From CAZSSM01 sp964609385 (GTDB lineage Bacteria > Planctomycetota > Planctomycetia > Isosphaerales > Isosphaeraceae), in NCBI GenBank assembly GCA_964609385.1, contig CAZSSM010000062.1:1-39744 (forward strand): a DNA stretch of 39,744 nucleotides. The letters run 5' to 3'. The position numbers and the translations under genes are program-made. Positions 23,913 through 32,427 of the stretch are shown one piece after another (position 1 is the stretch's first letter; every line of letters begins with the position of its first letter). The notes under the pieces are model-generated. The model searched no databases. It worked only from the letters and a program-made list of their open reading frames with translations, and had not been told where the DNA came from.

Positions 23913-26357
23913 ATGGCTGACTCGATATCAACCCCGACCCCAGCCAGTACACCGGCCGCCGGGAGCCCCGAGCTGATCGGCTACCTCCACTACTATTTGG
24001 GGGTCTTGCGTCGTGGTTGGCCGCTGATCACCGTGTCGATCCTGGCCTGCCTGATCTTGGCCGTACTCTTCCTGTTTCGGACCAGCCCGCTCTACCGGGC
24101 CAGCACCCAGTTGCTGGTCGTTCAGCGCGGCAACCAGGCGTTGGAGCCGCTGGGCGACACCTTCTCGACACTCAACAAGTCGGACAACTTCATCACAACT
24201 CAGATGCAGTTGCTCAAGAGCCCTGTGGTCGTCGAACGCGCGATGATCGATGCCGGCGGCGAGGACTTGGCCAGGCTGCCAACCCTCCAGGCCATCCTCC
24301 GCAACAAGGATGGAAGCATCCCCCAAGTCGTCGATGCGGTCGTCGAGAACTTCCTGGAGGTCAAGCGGCCCAACCAGACCGGCATGATCCTCGAGGTCGA
24401 GTTCCTCGCTGAGGAACCTCAGGAAGCCATCGTCTTCGTCAACGCCCTGACCAAAGCCTATCAGGAATTCCTCAAACGCTCGATCAACACCAACACCGAC
24501 TCCGTCGAGCAACTCCTAACCCGCGCCAGCGACAAAGTCGACGCGGAGATCAAGGTGCTGGAGTCCGACTACCGTGAGATGTTGACGCAGCACCCCGAGC
24601 TGAGCGCCGACGTCGATACGCTCCGGAACCTCACCGCCCAAGACGCCAAGAACTGGCATGACCTGATCAACGGCTTGGAATTCCGGAAACGGATCCTGGA
24701 GAAACGGATCGAGGTGGGCCGGAACCTTCAGCGTGAAGGGGTCAGCTACGCGGCGATCCTCAACGCCCTGATGCTCATCGGTCCCGACGCCGGGACCCCG
24801 ATGCCCAGCACCGCCAGCACCGGTTCGATGCCGCTGGCCTTGTCGATCCAGGATCTCATCCAACAGCGGTCCGAAGTCATGGACATGATGGACGACCCGA
24901 CCGCCTCGGCCGTCGTCTCCATCGACGAACAGCTCCGTCGTACCATCGAGTCGGCCAACGCTACCCAACAGCAGATCGACGACTCGGACATCAACGACTT
25001 GCTCGGATCCTACGAGCAAACCCTAGAGATGATCGACGGGATCACCGCCGACTTCGAGGAGGCCTACGCCAGCGAGGTCAACGAGCAGAGCGGTCAATTC
25101 GAGATCCAGCGGGTGGCCCTGCAGCTCTCCGAGGACATCAATCGCAAGAAGGAACTCTTCCAGACGATCCTCGGCAAGCTCGACGAGGCCGCCCTCGACA
25201 GCGATCTGGGCAGCGTCACCGCCGAGACGACCGCACAAGCCAACGCCACCAGCCGTCCGGTCTATCCCAAGAAGTCCCTGGTCCTGCTGATCGCCGTCTT
25301 CTTCGGTAGCTTCCTGGGTGTCGGCGTGGCCGTACTGGCCGACCTGCTCGACTCGCGGGTCCGCTCTCTGGAAGAGATCCGCGAGATCAGCCGCACGAAC
25401 GTGCTCGGGGTCATCCCGCAGATCCCCGACGATCAACTGGCCACGATCGGCGAGATCGGCCTGCTCAGCCACAGCCTGCCCCGATCGTTGCACGCTGAGG
25501 CCTTCAAGGCGCTTCGGACCAACTTCGACCTGATCCGTCGCGACCGCGACTGTCAGGTCGTGCTGATCTCGAGCCCCACCGCCAGCGACGGTAAAAGTAC
25601 CACCAGCGCCAACCTGGCCATCAGCCTGGCCCACGCCGGCCGCCGCGTGCTGCTGATCGACGCCGACCTCCGTAAGCCAACGCAGGACACCACCTTTGGC
25701 CTCCACCGCGAACTCGGCCTGGTGCAAATCCTCCGCGACGGCTTACCCTACCGACGCGCCGTCCAGTCGAGCATGGTCGAGAACCTCGACATCATCACCA
25801 CCGGGCCGGTCGTCGAAAACCCCGCCGAACTGCTCATGTCCAGCCGACTCAGCGAGGAGTTCATCCGCCAGGTCCGCGACGATTACGATATGGTCATCGT
25901 CGATAGCTCGCCGCTCCTGATGGTCACCGACGGCTCGATCATCGGCTCGGTCGTCGATGGGATCATCCTGGTCGTCCGCGCCACGGTGGTCCGTCGACAC
26001 GACCTGGCCCGCGTCATCGACCTGATCCAGACCATGGGTTCGCCCTTGCTGGGCATCCTGATCAACGGCGTCTCGCAGGATCAGGGCCGGTTCGGCGGCT
26101 ACGGGTATGGGTATGGCTACGGGTATGGTTATGGGTACGGCTACGGGTATGGTCAATACGGCCGCTCACCCGAAGAGTCGTCCTCACACGAGGCCAAATC
26201 GGAGTTGCCTGAGTTGCCCGTCACGGCGTCGACAGCTTCGATCGCCAACGGTCCGCATACCGCAACCCAGACGGTCATCACCCACCACGAACCGACCGAC
26301 CCCAACGGATCGCTCAATCCCCAGCGTGACGACGATCGTCGTTCACGCCTGTCCTGA
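23913..26357 (+). CDS. Polysaccharide biosynthesis tyrosine autokinase (Wzc/BY-kinase)
   Basis: This is an inner-membrane polysaccharide co-polymerase fused to a bacterial tyrosine kinase, controlling EPS chain length and export through cyclic autophosphorylation. It is 814 residues. It has a Wzz-type N-terminal domain with TM1 (about 36-55), a long periplasmic coiled-coil region and TM2 (about 453-474). The cytoplasmic kinase has Walker A ASDGKSTT (about 557-564), Walker A' VLLIDADLRKP (about 580-590) and Walker B MVIVDSS (about 659-665). A tail follows with (Gly-Tyr)9 plus QYG (about 729-749), the autophosphorylation cluster. ATG 23913 is preferred to GTG 23901 because AAGGAA just upstream is the ribosome site. 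The adaptor gene follows after 161 bases. No glycosyltransferase or Wza gene is adjacent. Confidence 0.93.
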   Translation: MADSISTPTPASTPAAGSPELIGYLHYYLGVLRRGWPLITVSILACLILAVLFLFRTSPLYRASTQLLVVQRGNQALEPLGDTFSTLNKSDNFITTQMQLLKSPVVVERAMIDAGGEDLARLPTLQAILRNKDGSIPQVVDAVVENFLEVKRPNQTGMILEVEFLAEEPQEAIVFVNALTKAYQEFLKRSINTNTDSVEQLLTRASDKVDAEIKVLESDYREMLTQHPELSADVDTLRNLTAQDAKNWHDLINGLEFRKRILEKRIEVGRNLQREGVSYAAILNALMLIGPDAGTPMPSTASTGSMPLALSIQDLIQQRSEVMDMMDDPTASAVVSIDEQLRRTIESANATQQQIDDSDINDLLGSYEQTLEMIDGITADFEEAYASEVNEQSGQFEIQRVALQLSEDINRKKELFQTILGKLDEAALDSDLGSVTAETTAQANATSRPVYPKKSLVLLIAVFFGSFLGVGVAVLADLLDSRVRSLEEIREISRTNVLGVIPQIPDDQLATIGEIGLLSHSLPRSLHAEAFKALRTNFDLIRRDRDCQVVLISSPTASDGKSTTSANLAISLAHAGRRVLLIDADLRKPTQDTTFGLHRELGLVQILRDGLPYRRAVQSSMVENLDIITTGPVVENPAELLMSSRLSEEFIRQVRDDYDMVIVDSSPLLMVTDGSIIGSVVDGIILVVRATVVRRHDLARVIDLIQTMGSPLLGILINGVSQDQGRFGGYGYGYGYGYGYGYGYGYGQYGRSPEESSSHEAKSELPELPVTASTASIANGPHTATQTVITHHEPTDPNGSLNPQRDDDRRSRLS
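26097..26150 (+). repeat. (Gly-Tyr)9 coding repeat in BY-kinase tail
   Basis: Eighteen codons alternate Gly (GGN) and Tyr (TAY), giving a six-base periodicity with variable third positions. It is followed by Gly-Gln-Tyr. The synonymous variation shows that the repeat is kept at protein level and is not a fresh DNA slippage product. Confidence 0.95.
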
Positions 26358-26375
26358 GTCCCGACCCCATTCCTC

Positions 26376-26400
26376 CGGACCGGACGTCCCGTTCGGTCCG
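26376..26400 (+). terminator. Hairpin after the BY-kinase gene (terminator or attenuator)
   Basis: A 10-bp stem with one G-T pair (26376-26385 with 26391-26400) and a 5-nt loop starts 19 bases after the stop codon. The following CTTTGTT is only weakly T-rich, so partial termination before the adaptor gene is the likeliest effect. Confidence 0.5.
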
Positions 26401-26518
26401 CTTTGTTCGTCGCCGACGGCTCGTATTCCCCTCGAGATTTGTCCGACGCGATGGCCGCGCCGGATCGGCCGCCTCGGATCGACCAGTCCCGGCTCGCTTT
26501 CGAAGAGGCTCGCCCCCC

Positions 26519-27460
26519 ATGCTTCGCTCGACCCGCCTGCACTTGCTGCTCGTCTCAGTCGTCCTGTTTCTCGTCGTCGGGGCCGGGCCACGCGTCTCGG
26601 CCCAGATCCAGAACCCGCAGGGGCGTACGCCCAGCCAGATCGAGACGCCTGAGCCGACTCCCTCCGGGATCATGCTCCGTCGTTGCCGGATCGAATACGA
26701 GAAGACGGCTGTGCTGAGCGCTCCTGAGATCGGCACCATCGAGGAGATCGCAGTTCGACTCGGCGATCGGGTCAAAGCCGGCCAGATCGTTGGGCGACTG
26801 CAAGACGACGACCTCGAGGCCGCCTTGGCCAAGGCCAAAATCGCCGCGGCCGATGATTCTGGGATTCGACTCGCTGAGGTCAACCTGGAGCTGGCCGAGA
26901 CCCAACTGTCACAGACCAAAGACTTGTTCAGACGACAAGCTGCGGCACGTGACACACTCATCCGTCACGATCGGGAAGTTCAGGTCGGCAAGTTGAATGT
27001 CCTGATCGAGCAAAGCAAGTTTCGCATGGCCCAAGAGGAACTCAGGATCACCGAAGCGCGGCTCAAGCGCCGACACTTCATTTCGCCGCACGATGGGATC
27101 GTCGTCGAGATCGCCCGGAAGGCCGGCGAATCGGTCGACATTCGCGAGCCCGTCTTCACGATCATCGACACCTCGAAGATCGAGATCACCGGGGTCCTCG
27201 ACATCAAGCACCTAGGCCGCGTCCGCGCCGGTCAAGAGGTCCGCGTCCAGGCCGACATCGGTGGCGTCAATCTTCCCGTCGAGGAACTCCAGTTCTCTGG
27301 CAATATCACCTTCGTCGGGAAAGTGGTGAACACGCGGATTCAGGGCATCAAGGTCGTCGCCTTGGTCGACAACCCGAACGGCGACCTCCAGGCCGGCATG
27401 CTCGCCACCATGGAGATCATGCCTTTGGCCCTCAGCGCCGTCGATCGGACCAACGATTGA
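26519..27460 (+). CDS. HlyD-like periplasmic adaptor (membrane fusion protein)
   Basis: This 313-residue exported protein has the layout of membrane fusion proteins that link inner-membrane pumps to outer-membrane channels. A signal peptide (about 1-29, ending RVSAQ) is followed by a lipoyl/barrel-sandwich half (LSAPEIGTIEEIAVRLGDRVKAGQIVGRL, positions about 65-93), a short alpha-helical hairpin (about 95-180), the second lipoyl half (ISPHDGIVVEIARKAGESVDIREPVFTIID) and a C-terminal beta-barrel. The hairpin is short, like that of stand-alone adaptors. No pump ATPase or permease gene is adjacent. Its place after the EPS kinase suggests a part in polysaccharide or protein export, but that is inference. 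An alternative is an orphan adaptor serving a transporter encoded elsewhere. Confidence 0.85.
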   Translation: MLRSTRLHLLLVSVVLFLVVGAGPRVSAQIQNPQGRTPSQIETPEPTPSGIMLRRCRIEYEKTAVLSAPEIGTIEEIAVRLGDRVKAGQIVGRLQDDDLEAALAKAKIAAADDSGIRLAEVNLELAETQLSQTKDLFRRQAAARDTLIRHDREVQVGKLNVLIEQSKFRMAQEELRITEARLKRRHFISPHDGIVVEIARKAGESVDIREPVFTIIDTSKIEITGVLDIKHLGRVRAGQEVRVQADIGGVNLPVEELQFSGNITFVGKVVNTRIQGIKVVALVDNPNGDLQAGMLATMEIMPLALSAVDRTND

Positions 27461-27535
27461 GCGAGCCTGGGCCTGACCGCTGATCGGGACCGGTCCGGTT
27501 CGGGTCCGCGAACTGAGTTCTCGATGGATCTCGGT

Positions 27536-27961
27536 TCATCGCGGGCCCGAGAGCCATGATCGGAGCCGATCCCAGGGCGTCCGGTTAGGACGATCGCGGA
27601 TCAGCGTCAGCAGGGTGAACGGCGTCGCATCGGCGCGATAGCCGCTGGCCTCCAACTGCATCACCATGATTTGAGCCGCCTGACTATTGTGGCTATGCAC
27701 GATAAACCGCGTCTGCTTGAGGTGCGGGCGTTGCGTTTGCGTGAGCCAACGGACCACAGCCATCCCGCAGTCATCACGGCTTAGGTCGACGAACTTCTCG
27801 CCACCCAGATCATGGTCGAGATAGACGAGGTCCCAAGGTCGATCCAAGTGATCCACACAGTCCTCGACGGTCTGGACCCAATGGGCTTGGGGATACATTC
27901 CTTGGAAGATTTGTGCACGCTCGGGGTCGTCGTCGAGAAACAAGATACGCTGCGCCGTCAT
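27536..27961 (-). CDS. Cyclic-phosphate processing receiver-domain (cPPR) protein
   Basis: This 141-residue stand-alone protein resembles a receiver domain but matches the cyclic-phosphate-processing variant. It opens with ILFLDDDPERAQIF (about residues 5-18), then LVYLDHDLGG (about 46-55), where an Asp-His-Asp replaces the usual phospho-acceptor context, and a later FIVHSHNSQAAQIM segment with paired His and Asn residues. Families with this layout were proposed, from comparative genomics, to handle nucleotides with cyclic phosphate ends, often near nucleic-acid conflict systems. ATG 27961 is preferred over GTG 27970 because AGGTGG lies five bases upstream. It faces the adaptor gene. Domain call is good, function is from family proposal only. 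Confidence 0.75.
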   Translation of the reverse strand: MTAQRILFLDDDPERAQIFQGMYPQAHWVQTVEDCVDHLDRPWDLVYLDHDLGGEKFVDLSRDDCGMAVVRWLTQTQRPHLKQTRFIVHSHNSQAAQIMVMQLEASGYRADATPFTLLTLIRDRPNRTPWDRLRSWLSGPR

Positions 27962-28551
27962 TCGGGCCACCTATCGCTTCAAACGCTCTCCGACCTCCAC
28001 CGCATCACGGGGACGGTTCGGGTTGGGAGCCTCAATGATCACAAGGAGGCAGACTCGCATTCCTCTGACCTACATGGCCCGTCGACTTCGATGCGTCCTC
28101 GAGCCCTATGCTCACCTTACCGCAAGGACTCAGTCGGAGGTTTTTCGGACCCTATTTGGTACGGAGAGGAATCTTCGTCACGCCACAAAGGCCGGTGTCA
28201 TGTTTCGCACGATCGACACAACCGGCCAAAGTCCCGAAGGATTCGGAAGAGTTTCGATCAGATTTCTCGCCGCCGCCGTCAAGATCGGGTAACCTTAAGC
28301 ATCTCGTTTCGCGCGCCCATGCTGCGCCGTTTCGCAATCCCCCCACATTGACCATCGCCGTGGGGGCCGATCCACCCGTTAATCTGCCGAACCGATCACG
28401 TTGGTTCCTTCGTCATCGCCGTCCTTCAGGATCGTGAACTTCTTCGGTCTCATGGACCGATGCAAACACCACCCTGTAGCCTTCGGTCATTCGGCTTCAG
28501 ACTCGTCCGTCACGGAAAGCCTGTCTCTTCCCCCTTTGTGGAGGATTCTCG
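27962..28551. other. Gene-free stretch before the small secreted protein
   Basis: About 590 bases without a supported gene. Short frames here (for example 28023-28292, plus strand) have no domain or ribosome site. GGAGG at about 28541-28545 serves the next gene. Confidence 0.45.
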
Positions 28552-28998
28552 ATGATCTCGCAACGACGCTTCCTGTTCATCGCTCTGCTTTTGCTGGGTC
28601 TCGGCCTGGCCGCCAGTCAGTCGGCTCATGCTCAAGCGTTCGACCCGGATCGCCTGATCCGTGCCCGCCGCCTGTTCCTCAACGACCAGTTGACCCCCAG
28701 CCTCCAGCCTGGCAGCGTTCAATCGACGGCGCTGAACCCGTTCGCGCTGCAGGCCTTCAACAACCAACTGGCCTCCAACGGCTTCCAGCCTCCGGTCGTC
28801 CCGCCGGCCGATGCTGTGCTGCCGGCCGACACGCTGGCCTTCCGTCGCCTCTTCACCCTCCAGGTCTTCGCCGACCGTTCGCTGGCCAGCGGCGGTGTCT
28901 CCGGTGGCGTCGAGTTCACCCCGGAAGGCTCGCCGATCGCCCCGGTCCGCACTACCAACATCTTCAACTTTTTCCCGGTCTTCCGACGCTTCTTCTGA
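28552..28998 (+). CDS. Small secreted protein, unrecognised (148 aa)
   Basis: The function is not recognised. A clear Sec signal peptide (about 1-28: MISQRR, then a Leu/Ala-rich core, ending AHAQ) gives a mature protein of about 120 residues that is Phe-, Pro- and Arg-rich, has no cysteine and has no second membrane helix. The C-terminus ends in aromatic and basic residues (FNFFPVFRRFF). A GGAGG site 7-11 bases upstream and a strong terminator about 55 bases downstream show that it is a well-expressed monocistronic gene. It is presumably a periplasmic or cell-surface protein specific to planctomycetes. It is the last host gene before the tRNA-Ser. Confidence 0.7.
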   Translation: MISQRRFLFIALLLLGLGLAASQSAHAQAFDPDRLIRARRLFLNDQLTPSLQPGSVQSTALNPFALQAFNNQLASNGFQPPVVPPADAVLPADTLAFRRLFTLQVFADRSLASGGVSGGVEFTPEGSPIAPVRTTNIFNFFPVFRRFF

Positions 28999-29051
28999 GA
29001 TCCGTCGCGAACGACTGGCCTGAGTCTGCTTCCCACCATCGACTCATTCCC

Positions 29052-29084
29052 AACAAGCCGGTCCTTTTGGATCGGCTTGTTTTA
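29052..29084 (+). terminator. Rho-independent terminator
   Basis: AACAAGCCG (29052-29060) pairs perfectly with CGGCTTGTT (29073-29081), with an inner TCC/GGA extension around a TTTT loop, followed by a T-rich run. It closes the small secreted protein transcript. Confidence 0.9.
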
Positions 29085-29183
29085 TTTCTCAGCCCGATAT
29101 CTCAATCCATAGGATGACCGAGGGTCCCAGTCATCCCCCAACAAGAACGATGAGGATTCCTTCACAATCCGGTCTCAAGGGGA

Positions 29184-29212
29184 TTGCAAGCCATCCTCAG
29201 GACTGCTATCTT
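29184..29212 (+). promoter_or_regulatory. Putative sigma-70-like promoter of tRNA-Ser
   Basis: TTGCAA (29184-29189) and TATCTT (29207-29212) are separated by exactly 17 bases, and the pair lies about 58 bases upstream of the tRNA. Position and spacing fit; the hexamers are only near-consensus. Confidence 0.5.
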
Positions 29213-29269
29213 TCTAGTACGAACGACACAACCACGGCCTGATAAGCCTTGCTTGCGTCAATCCACCTT

Positions 29270-29360
29270 GGAGAGGTGGCTGAGTGGTTGAAAGCGGCGG
29301 TTTGCTAAACCGTTAGGCCGGGGTAACCTGGTCTCGGGGGTTCGAATCCCCCCCTCTCCG
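29270..29360 (+). tRNA. tRNA-Ser (anticodon GCT)
   Basis: This is a 91-base class II tRNA. The acceptor arm GGAGAGG (29270-29276) pairs with CCTCTCC (29353-29359), followed by G as discriminator. The anticodon loop TTGCTAA is closed by a 5-bp stem with anticodon GCT at 29304-29306. The long variable arm and the GGTTCGAATCC T-arm are typical of tRNA-Ser, which reads AGC/AGU codons. CCA is not encoded. DNA of different character starts right after it, so the 3' end is a plausible integration site for the island. Confidence 0.96.
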
Positions 29361-29456
29361 CTATACCCCAGAACGCTCCTTTGTTTCTTAGAGCTTTCTG
29401 CAACGGCAAATCCTCGGCAATTTCGGTCACTGAAGCATAGCATATCTTTTGTATAC

Positions 29457-29879
29457 ATGTGGGTTCGATTATCGACTGAAAGTGACCTTGAAGACATTGC
29501 CCGCATTGATTCCACTGTAGATGTTGACCCCGATAGGTGCGCGCTTGTTTCGCAGGCAATTGTACAGGACGCCTGCTGGGTAGCAGGGCGCGGTAATCTC
29601 CCAGAGGGGTACCTAGTCTTGTCGCGCCGCCAGTTCTTTGGAAGAGACTTTGTATCGCTTGTGGTGGTGAAGGGTAGCGTGCGGCGTCGAGGTCTAGCTA
29701 CCGCCCTCTTTCAGGCGGCGGAGACCAGCGCAACAACCCGCCAACTATTCACTTCCACGAATCAGTCCAATCGCCCAATGCAGGCGCTCTTGGAAATGCG
29801 CGGTTACCAGAAAGCAGGCGTCATCGATCATTTGGACCTGGATGATCCCGAAATCGTATTTGTGAGGTATCTTCGCTGA
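29457..29879 (+). CDS. GNAT-family N-acetyltransferase
   Basis: This is a 140-residue GNAT-fold acetyltransferase. The N-terminus VRLSTESDLEDIARID has the usual GNAT opening. The central VVVKGSVRRRGLATALFQAAE segment (about 70-90) is motif A with the acetyl-CoA pyrophosphate loop R/Q-x-x-G-x-A, and STNQSNRPMQALLEMRGYQKAG (about 100-121) is motif B. The acceptor is unknown; small molecules, antibiotics and protein N-termini are all possible. The coding sequence is less GC- and GATC-rich than genes left of the tRNA. No Shine-Dalgarno sequence lies before ATG 29457, so it may be leaderless or weakly translated. It sits 97 bases from the tRNA-Ser and is convergent with the cas operon. I treat it as cargo of the island. 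Confidence 0.8.
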   Translation: MWVRLSTESDLEDIARIDSTVDVDPDRCALVSQAIVQDACWVAGRGNLPEGYLVLSRRQFFGRDFVSLVVVKGSVRRRGLATALFQAAETSATTRQLFTSTNQSNRPMQALLEMRGYQKAGVIDHLDLDDPEIVFVRYLR

Positions 29880-30193
29880 CTGTCCGCTTCAGGCCATTCG
29901 CCGCCGTTTTGCAAAGGCGAACTCAACTGCGAAATCCGGCGATTGCTCGCACTTCGGCTGCTCTAGAATAGCGCTATCGCGAAGGAATAGAAGGGGTCGT
30001 TCGCATCTTTGTCGCGCGGGGCCCGCCACCGCCGTCTGCAAGTCTTTGCACGATCCTCTACGCGACAACCTGTCTTTGCCGTACAGGCTGGAGCGGGTAG
30101 GGGCAGGCTGGGCTGATCGCTCGATGTGTCCATCGCGCTGTGATTGTTTGCGCGAAAGCTTCGACCACGGTTAATGGTTGGGCCGGGCGGGGC
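29880..30193. other. Gene-free stretch between GNAT and csb2, no CRISPR repeats
   Basis: 314 bases where cas4-cas1, cas2 or an array would be expected after csb2. I looked for evenly spaced repeats of 28-37 bases and found none, and no coding frame with domain character is present. Confidence 0.6.
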
Positions 30194-32410
30194 TCAGTCT
30201 CCGCCCTTTCCGTTTCCGGATGGCCCCCCGAACAGCCCGCCGCCGAGATGGGCGGTGCGGCCCAGGAGGATCGGGCCCTTCACGGCGACGGCGAAATCGA
30301 GTTCGATGCGGTCGGTCAGCCCGCCACGCGGTCCTTCTTCCAGCGACACGACCGGGTCCCTGTCCGGCCGCGGAAGCCCTCGGCGCGAGGCTTCGGCCTG
30401 GACATCGCGAGCCAGATGCGCCCGCGCATCCTCGCCGCGCTTGGGGTGGCGGGTCGGCGCATAGGCGGTGAGGCTCTTCCAGAGCCGCGCCGGCCGAAGC
30501 AGCGGATCGTCGTCGCCCGGCTCCGGCAGAGGCGTCAGGCGGTAGGTCCGGCGGCCGAGCGCCAAGCGATCAAGTCCGATCAAGGCCGCGTCCAGTTCGG
30601 CGAGCCGTTCCCATTCGGACCATCCCGGCGCGCGACGTTCCACAAGGTGCGGCGCGATGATCAGCAGCCGTGTGTGATCCACGGCGAAGAACAGGTGGCG
30701 ATGATCGCCCTGCCGCAAAGGTGCGCCTTCACGCTCGTGACCGGTGAAGAAGGACTTGAGATCGTGGGTCGACCGCTTGCCCAGATGCGCCGCCACGCGG
30801 TGCATCACCGCTCGTCGCAGGGCGCGGCACAGCGCGGCAGGATCATCTGTCGAAGCGTCGATTGCGTAGGCCAGGATCGCCGGCGGCTCCTTGACCGGCG
30901 CCATAAGGCCAAGCCCCAAAAAACGTCCATCGCCCAGGATCAGCGGACCGGAAATGGGATCCCGCAAAGTCAGATCCAGATGCCACATCCGATGCTTCGA
31001 AAAGCGCTCGGGCAGGTCGAAATCCTCCGCCCGCAGACCCTTGCCGCTGAATGGCTCTTTCTGCGGACGCGCCGCCACGACCTGCGCGCGCTCGCGCCCG
31101 GCATGGCGCAGCGCCGCCTTCACGGCGGCGATTGCGGCGGCGGTTTCGGTGAGCCGTTCGGACCCGCTCTTTGCCTCCTCTCGCTGGCGATCGGGGTCGA
31201 TCCGCCGCCGGTTTACCGGCAGGGTGAGCGGTGTGATGCTCCGCCAGCGGCGGTAGGCATATCGATGATCAGGGCCGTCGCCGATCCCGTAATGGCGTAG
31301 CATCGTGTCCGTGGTCATGTCGGTGGCTTCAATCAGGCGCGGCCCGTCGGCGAGAACCTCGCCGGTCTCCGGATCAACCGTATCCAGCGAGGCGCCGCTC
31401 AGTTTGGCGCAGATTTCTGTGATTTTGAGCGGGCAACCGGACGGCAGTTCGATCAGCAGGCGGCGAATGCTGCGATCTGTATGCTCCATGCCGATGGAGG
31501 GAAGTGGGATGAAGCGCGCCCGGCTTGCCTTGGCGGCTTCGTCATTGCCTTTGGCGCCTTTCAGGGCGGCTGCGTGCTTCGGCAGGCGCTCACAGAGCAA
31601 ATCACGTACACGCACCACCAGTCCGTGGGCCTGCTCTTGGGGCCATGCAAAGAAGCCGCCATCGGCATTGCGCAGATCGTAAAGAATGCGTCGCGGCGGG
31701 CTGGCATAGGCGACGGTGCGATAGACAAGCTCCGGCGGCCGTCGATAGAGCGTCTGTTCCTTCGGATTGTTCTTGCTGCCGGTCCACGACCGTTCGAGCC
31801 GTCCGCCGAAGGCGCGATGACGTTCTTTCAACGCATCAAGCGAGCCCGGCGCCGGGCATCGCAATCGCAGTTGTTGCTCGCCGGCTGGACCCGGCCGGTA
31901 GACCGGGCCGTGATGGTCCGACAGCTCCTTCTCCCATTCATCCGGGGTCAGAACATCGCCGATGGCGAAAGCAGCATCGACGCCCCAGCCGAGGGTATGG
32001 AGCTGCTGAGCGAGACGCATCACCGCGTCAGCTTCGTGCGCGGCTCCGGCCTCGAAACGCCACCCGTAGCGCAGCGCCTCATCGGCATCGAACAGCCAGG
32101 GCCGGAACTTCTTCTCCGCGCCGCGAACCTTGGCGATCAGGCGCGGGTCGCCGCCGACCGTGTCGAGATCATTGTTGGGGACGTAGAGACAGGCGCTCCG
32201 GGAACGGATCGCCGGGGGAACGGCGATGGTCGGCGCGTCGAGCCTCTCGAGCCATTGAAGCGCGGCGTCAGGTTCAGAAGACGGATTGCGCCGACCGTAG
32301 GTCCCGGCGACCAGCGCCTGGAACAGCCGGAAGGGCGCGGACGGCCAGTGCGAGCCGTGGAAGCGGCCTTCATGGAAGCGGACGGCGATGCGCAGGATAC
32401 TGACGGTCAT
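30194..32410 (-). CDS. csb2: Type I-G (I-U) CRISPR protein Csb2 (Cas5-Cas6 fusion)
   Basis: This is the predicted crRNA-handling subunit of the type I-G effector, combining a Cas5-like crRNA 5'-handle binder with a Cas6-like processing nuclease. It is 738 residues. The N-terminus MTVSILRIAVRFHEGRFHG and WPSAPFRLFQALVAG is the typical GSU0054-family opening. A central RSIRRLLIELPSGCP segment is the family's conserved region. Two Gly-rich loops are seen: GPLILGDGRFLGLGLM at about 488 and GPILLGRTAHLGGGLF at about 712, near the C-terminus, the second resembling a Cas6 G-loop. At 738 residues it is longer than I expect for this family. It starts 17 bases after csb1, so the four genes form one operon. 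The cas identity is confident, the processing role is from family knowledge. Confidence 0.85.
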   Translation of the reverse strand: MTVSILRIAVRFHEGRFHGSHWPSAPFRLFQALVAGTYGRRNPSSEPDAALQWLERLDAPTIAVPPAIRSRSACLYVPNNDLDTVGGDPRLIAKVRGAEKKFRPWLFDADEALRYGWRFEAGAAHEADAVMRLAQQLHTLGWGVDAAFAIGDVLTPDEWEKELSDHHGPVYRPGPAGEQQLRLRCPAPGSLDALKERHRAFGGRLERSWTGSKNNPKEQTLYRRPPELVYRTVAYASPPRRILYDLRNADGGFFAWPQEQAHGLVVRVRDLLCERLPKHAAALKGAKGNDEAAKASRARFIPLPSIGMEHTDRSIRRLLIELPSGCPLKITEICAKLSGASLDTVDPETGEVLADGPRLIEATDMTTDTMLRHYGIGDGPDHRYAYRRWRSITPLTLPVNRRRIDPDRQREEAKSGSERLTETAAAIAAVKAALRHAGRERAQVVAARPQKEPFSGKGLRAEDFDLPERFSKHRMWHLDLTLRDPISGPLILGDGRFLGLGLMAPVKEPPAILAYAIDASTDDPAALCRALRRAVMHRVAAHLGKRSTHDLKSFFTGHEREGAPLRQGDHRHLFFAVDHTRLLIIAPHLVERRAPGWSEWERLAELDAALIGLDRLALGRRTYRLTPLPEPGDDDPLLRPARLWKSLTAYAPTRHPKRGEDARAHLARDVQAEASRRGLPRPDRDPVVSLEEGPRGGLTDRIELDFAVAVKGPILLGRTAHLGGGLFGGPSGNGKGGD

Positions 32411-32427
32411 TGGCTCGGTCCCCGTGA

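Noticed and set aside
27480..27520. Hairpin between adaptor and cPPR genes
   Set aside because: GGACC/GGTCC words are self-complementary but make no stable stem with a T tract.
28023..28292. 89-codon plus-strand frame before the small secreted protein
   Set aside because: No recognisable motif; overlaps other frames of equal quality.
29880..30193. Possible CRISPR array next to csb2
   Set aside because: No evenly spaced direct repeats were found here or between 37255 and 38990.
30140..31300. 386-codon plus-strand frame opposite csb2
   Set aside because: Pro/Arg-rich antisense shadow of a GC-rich real gene; no domain and no ribosome site.
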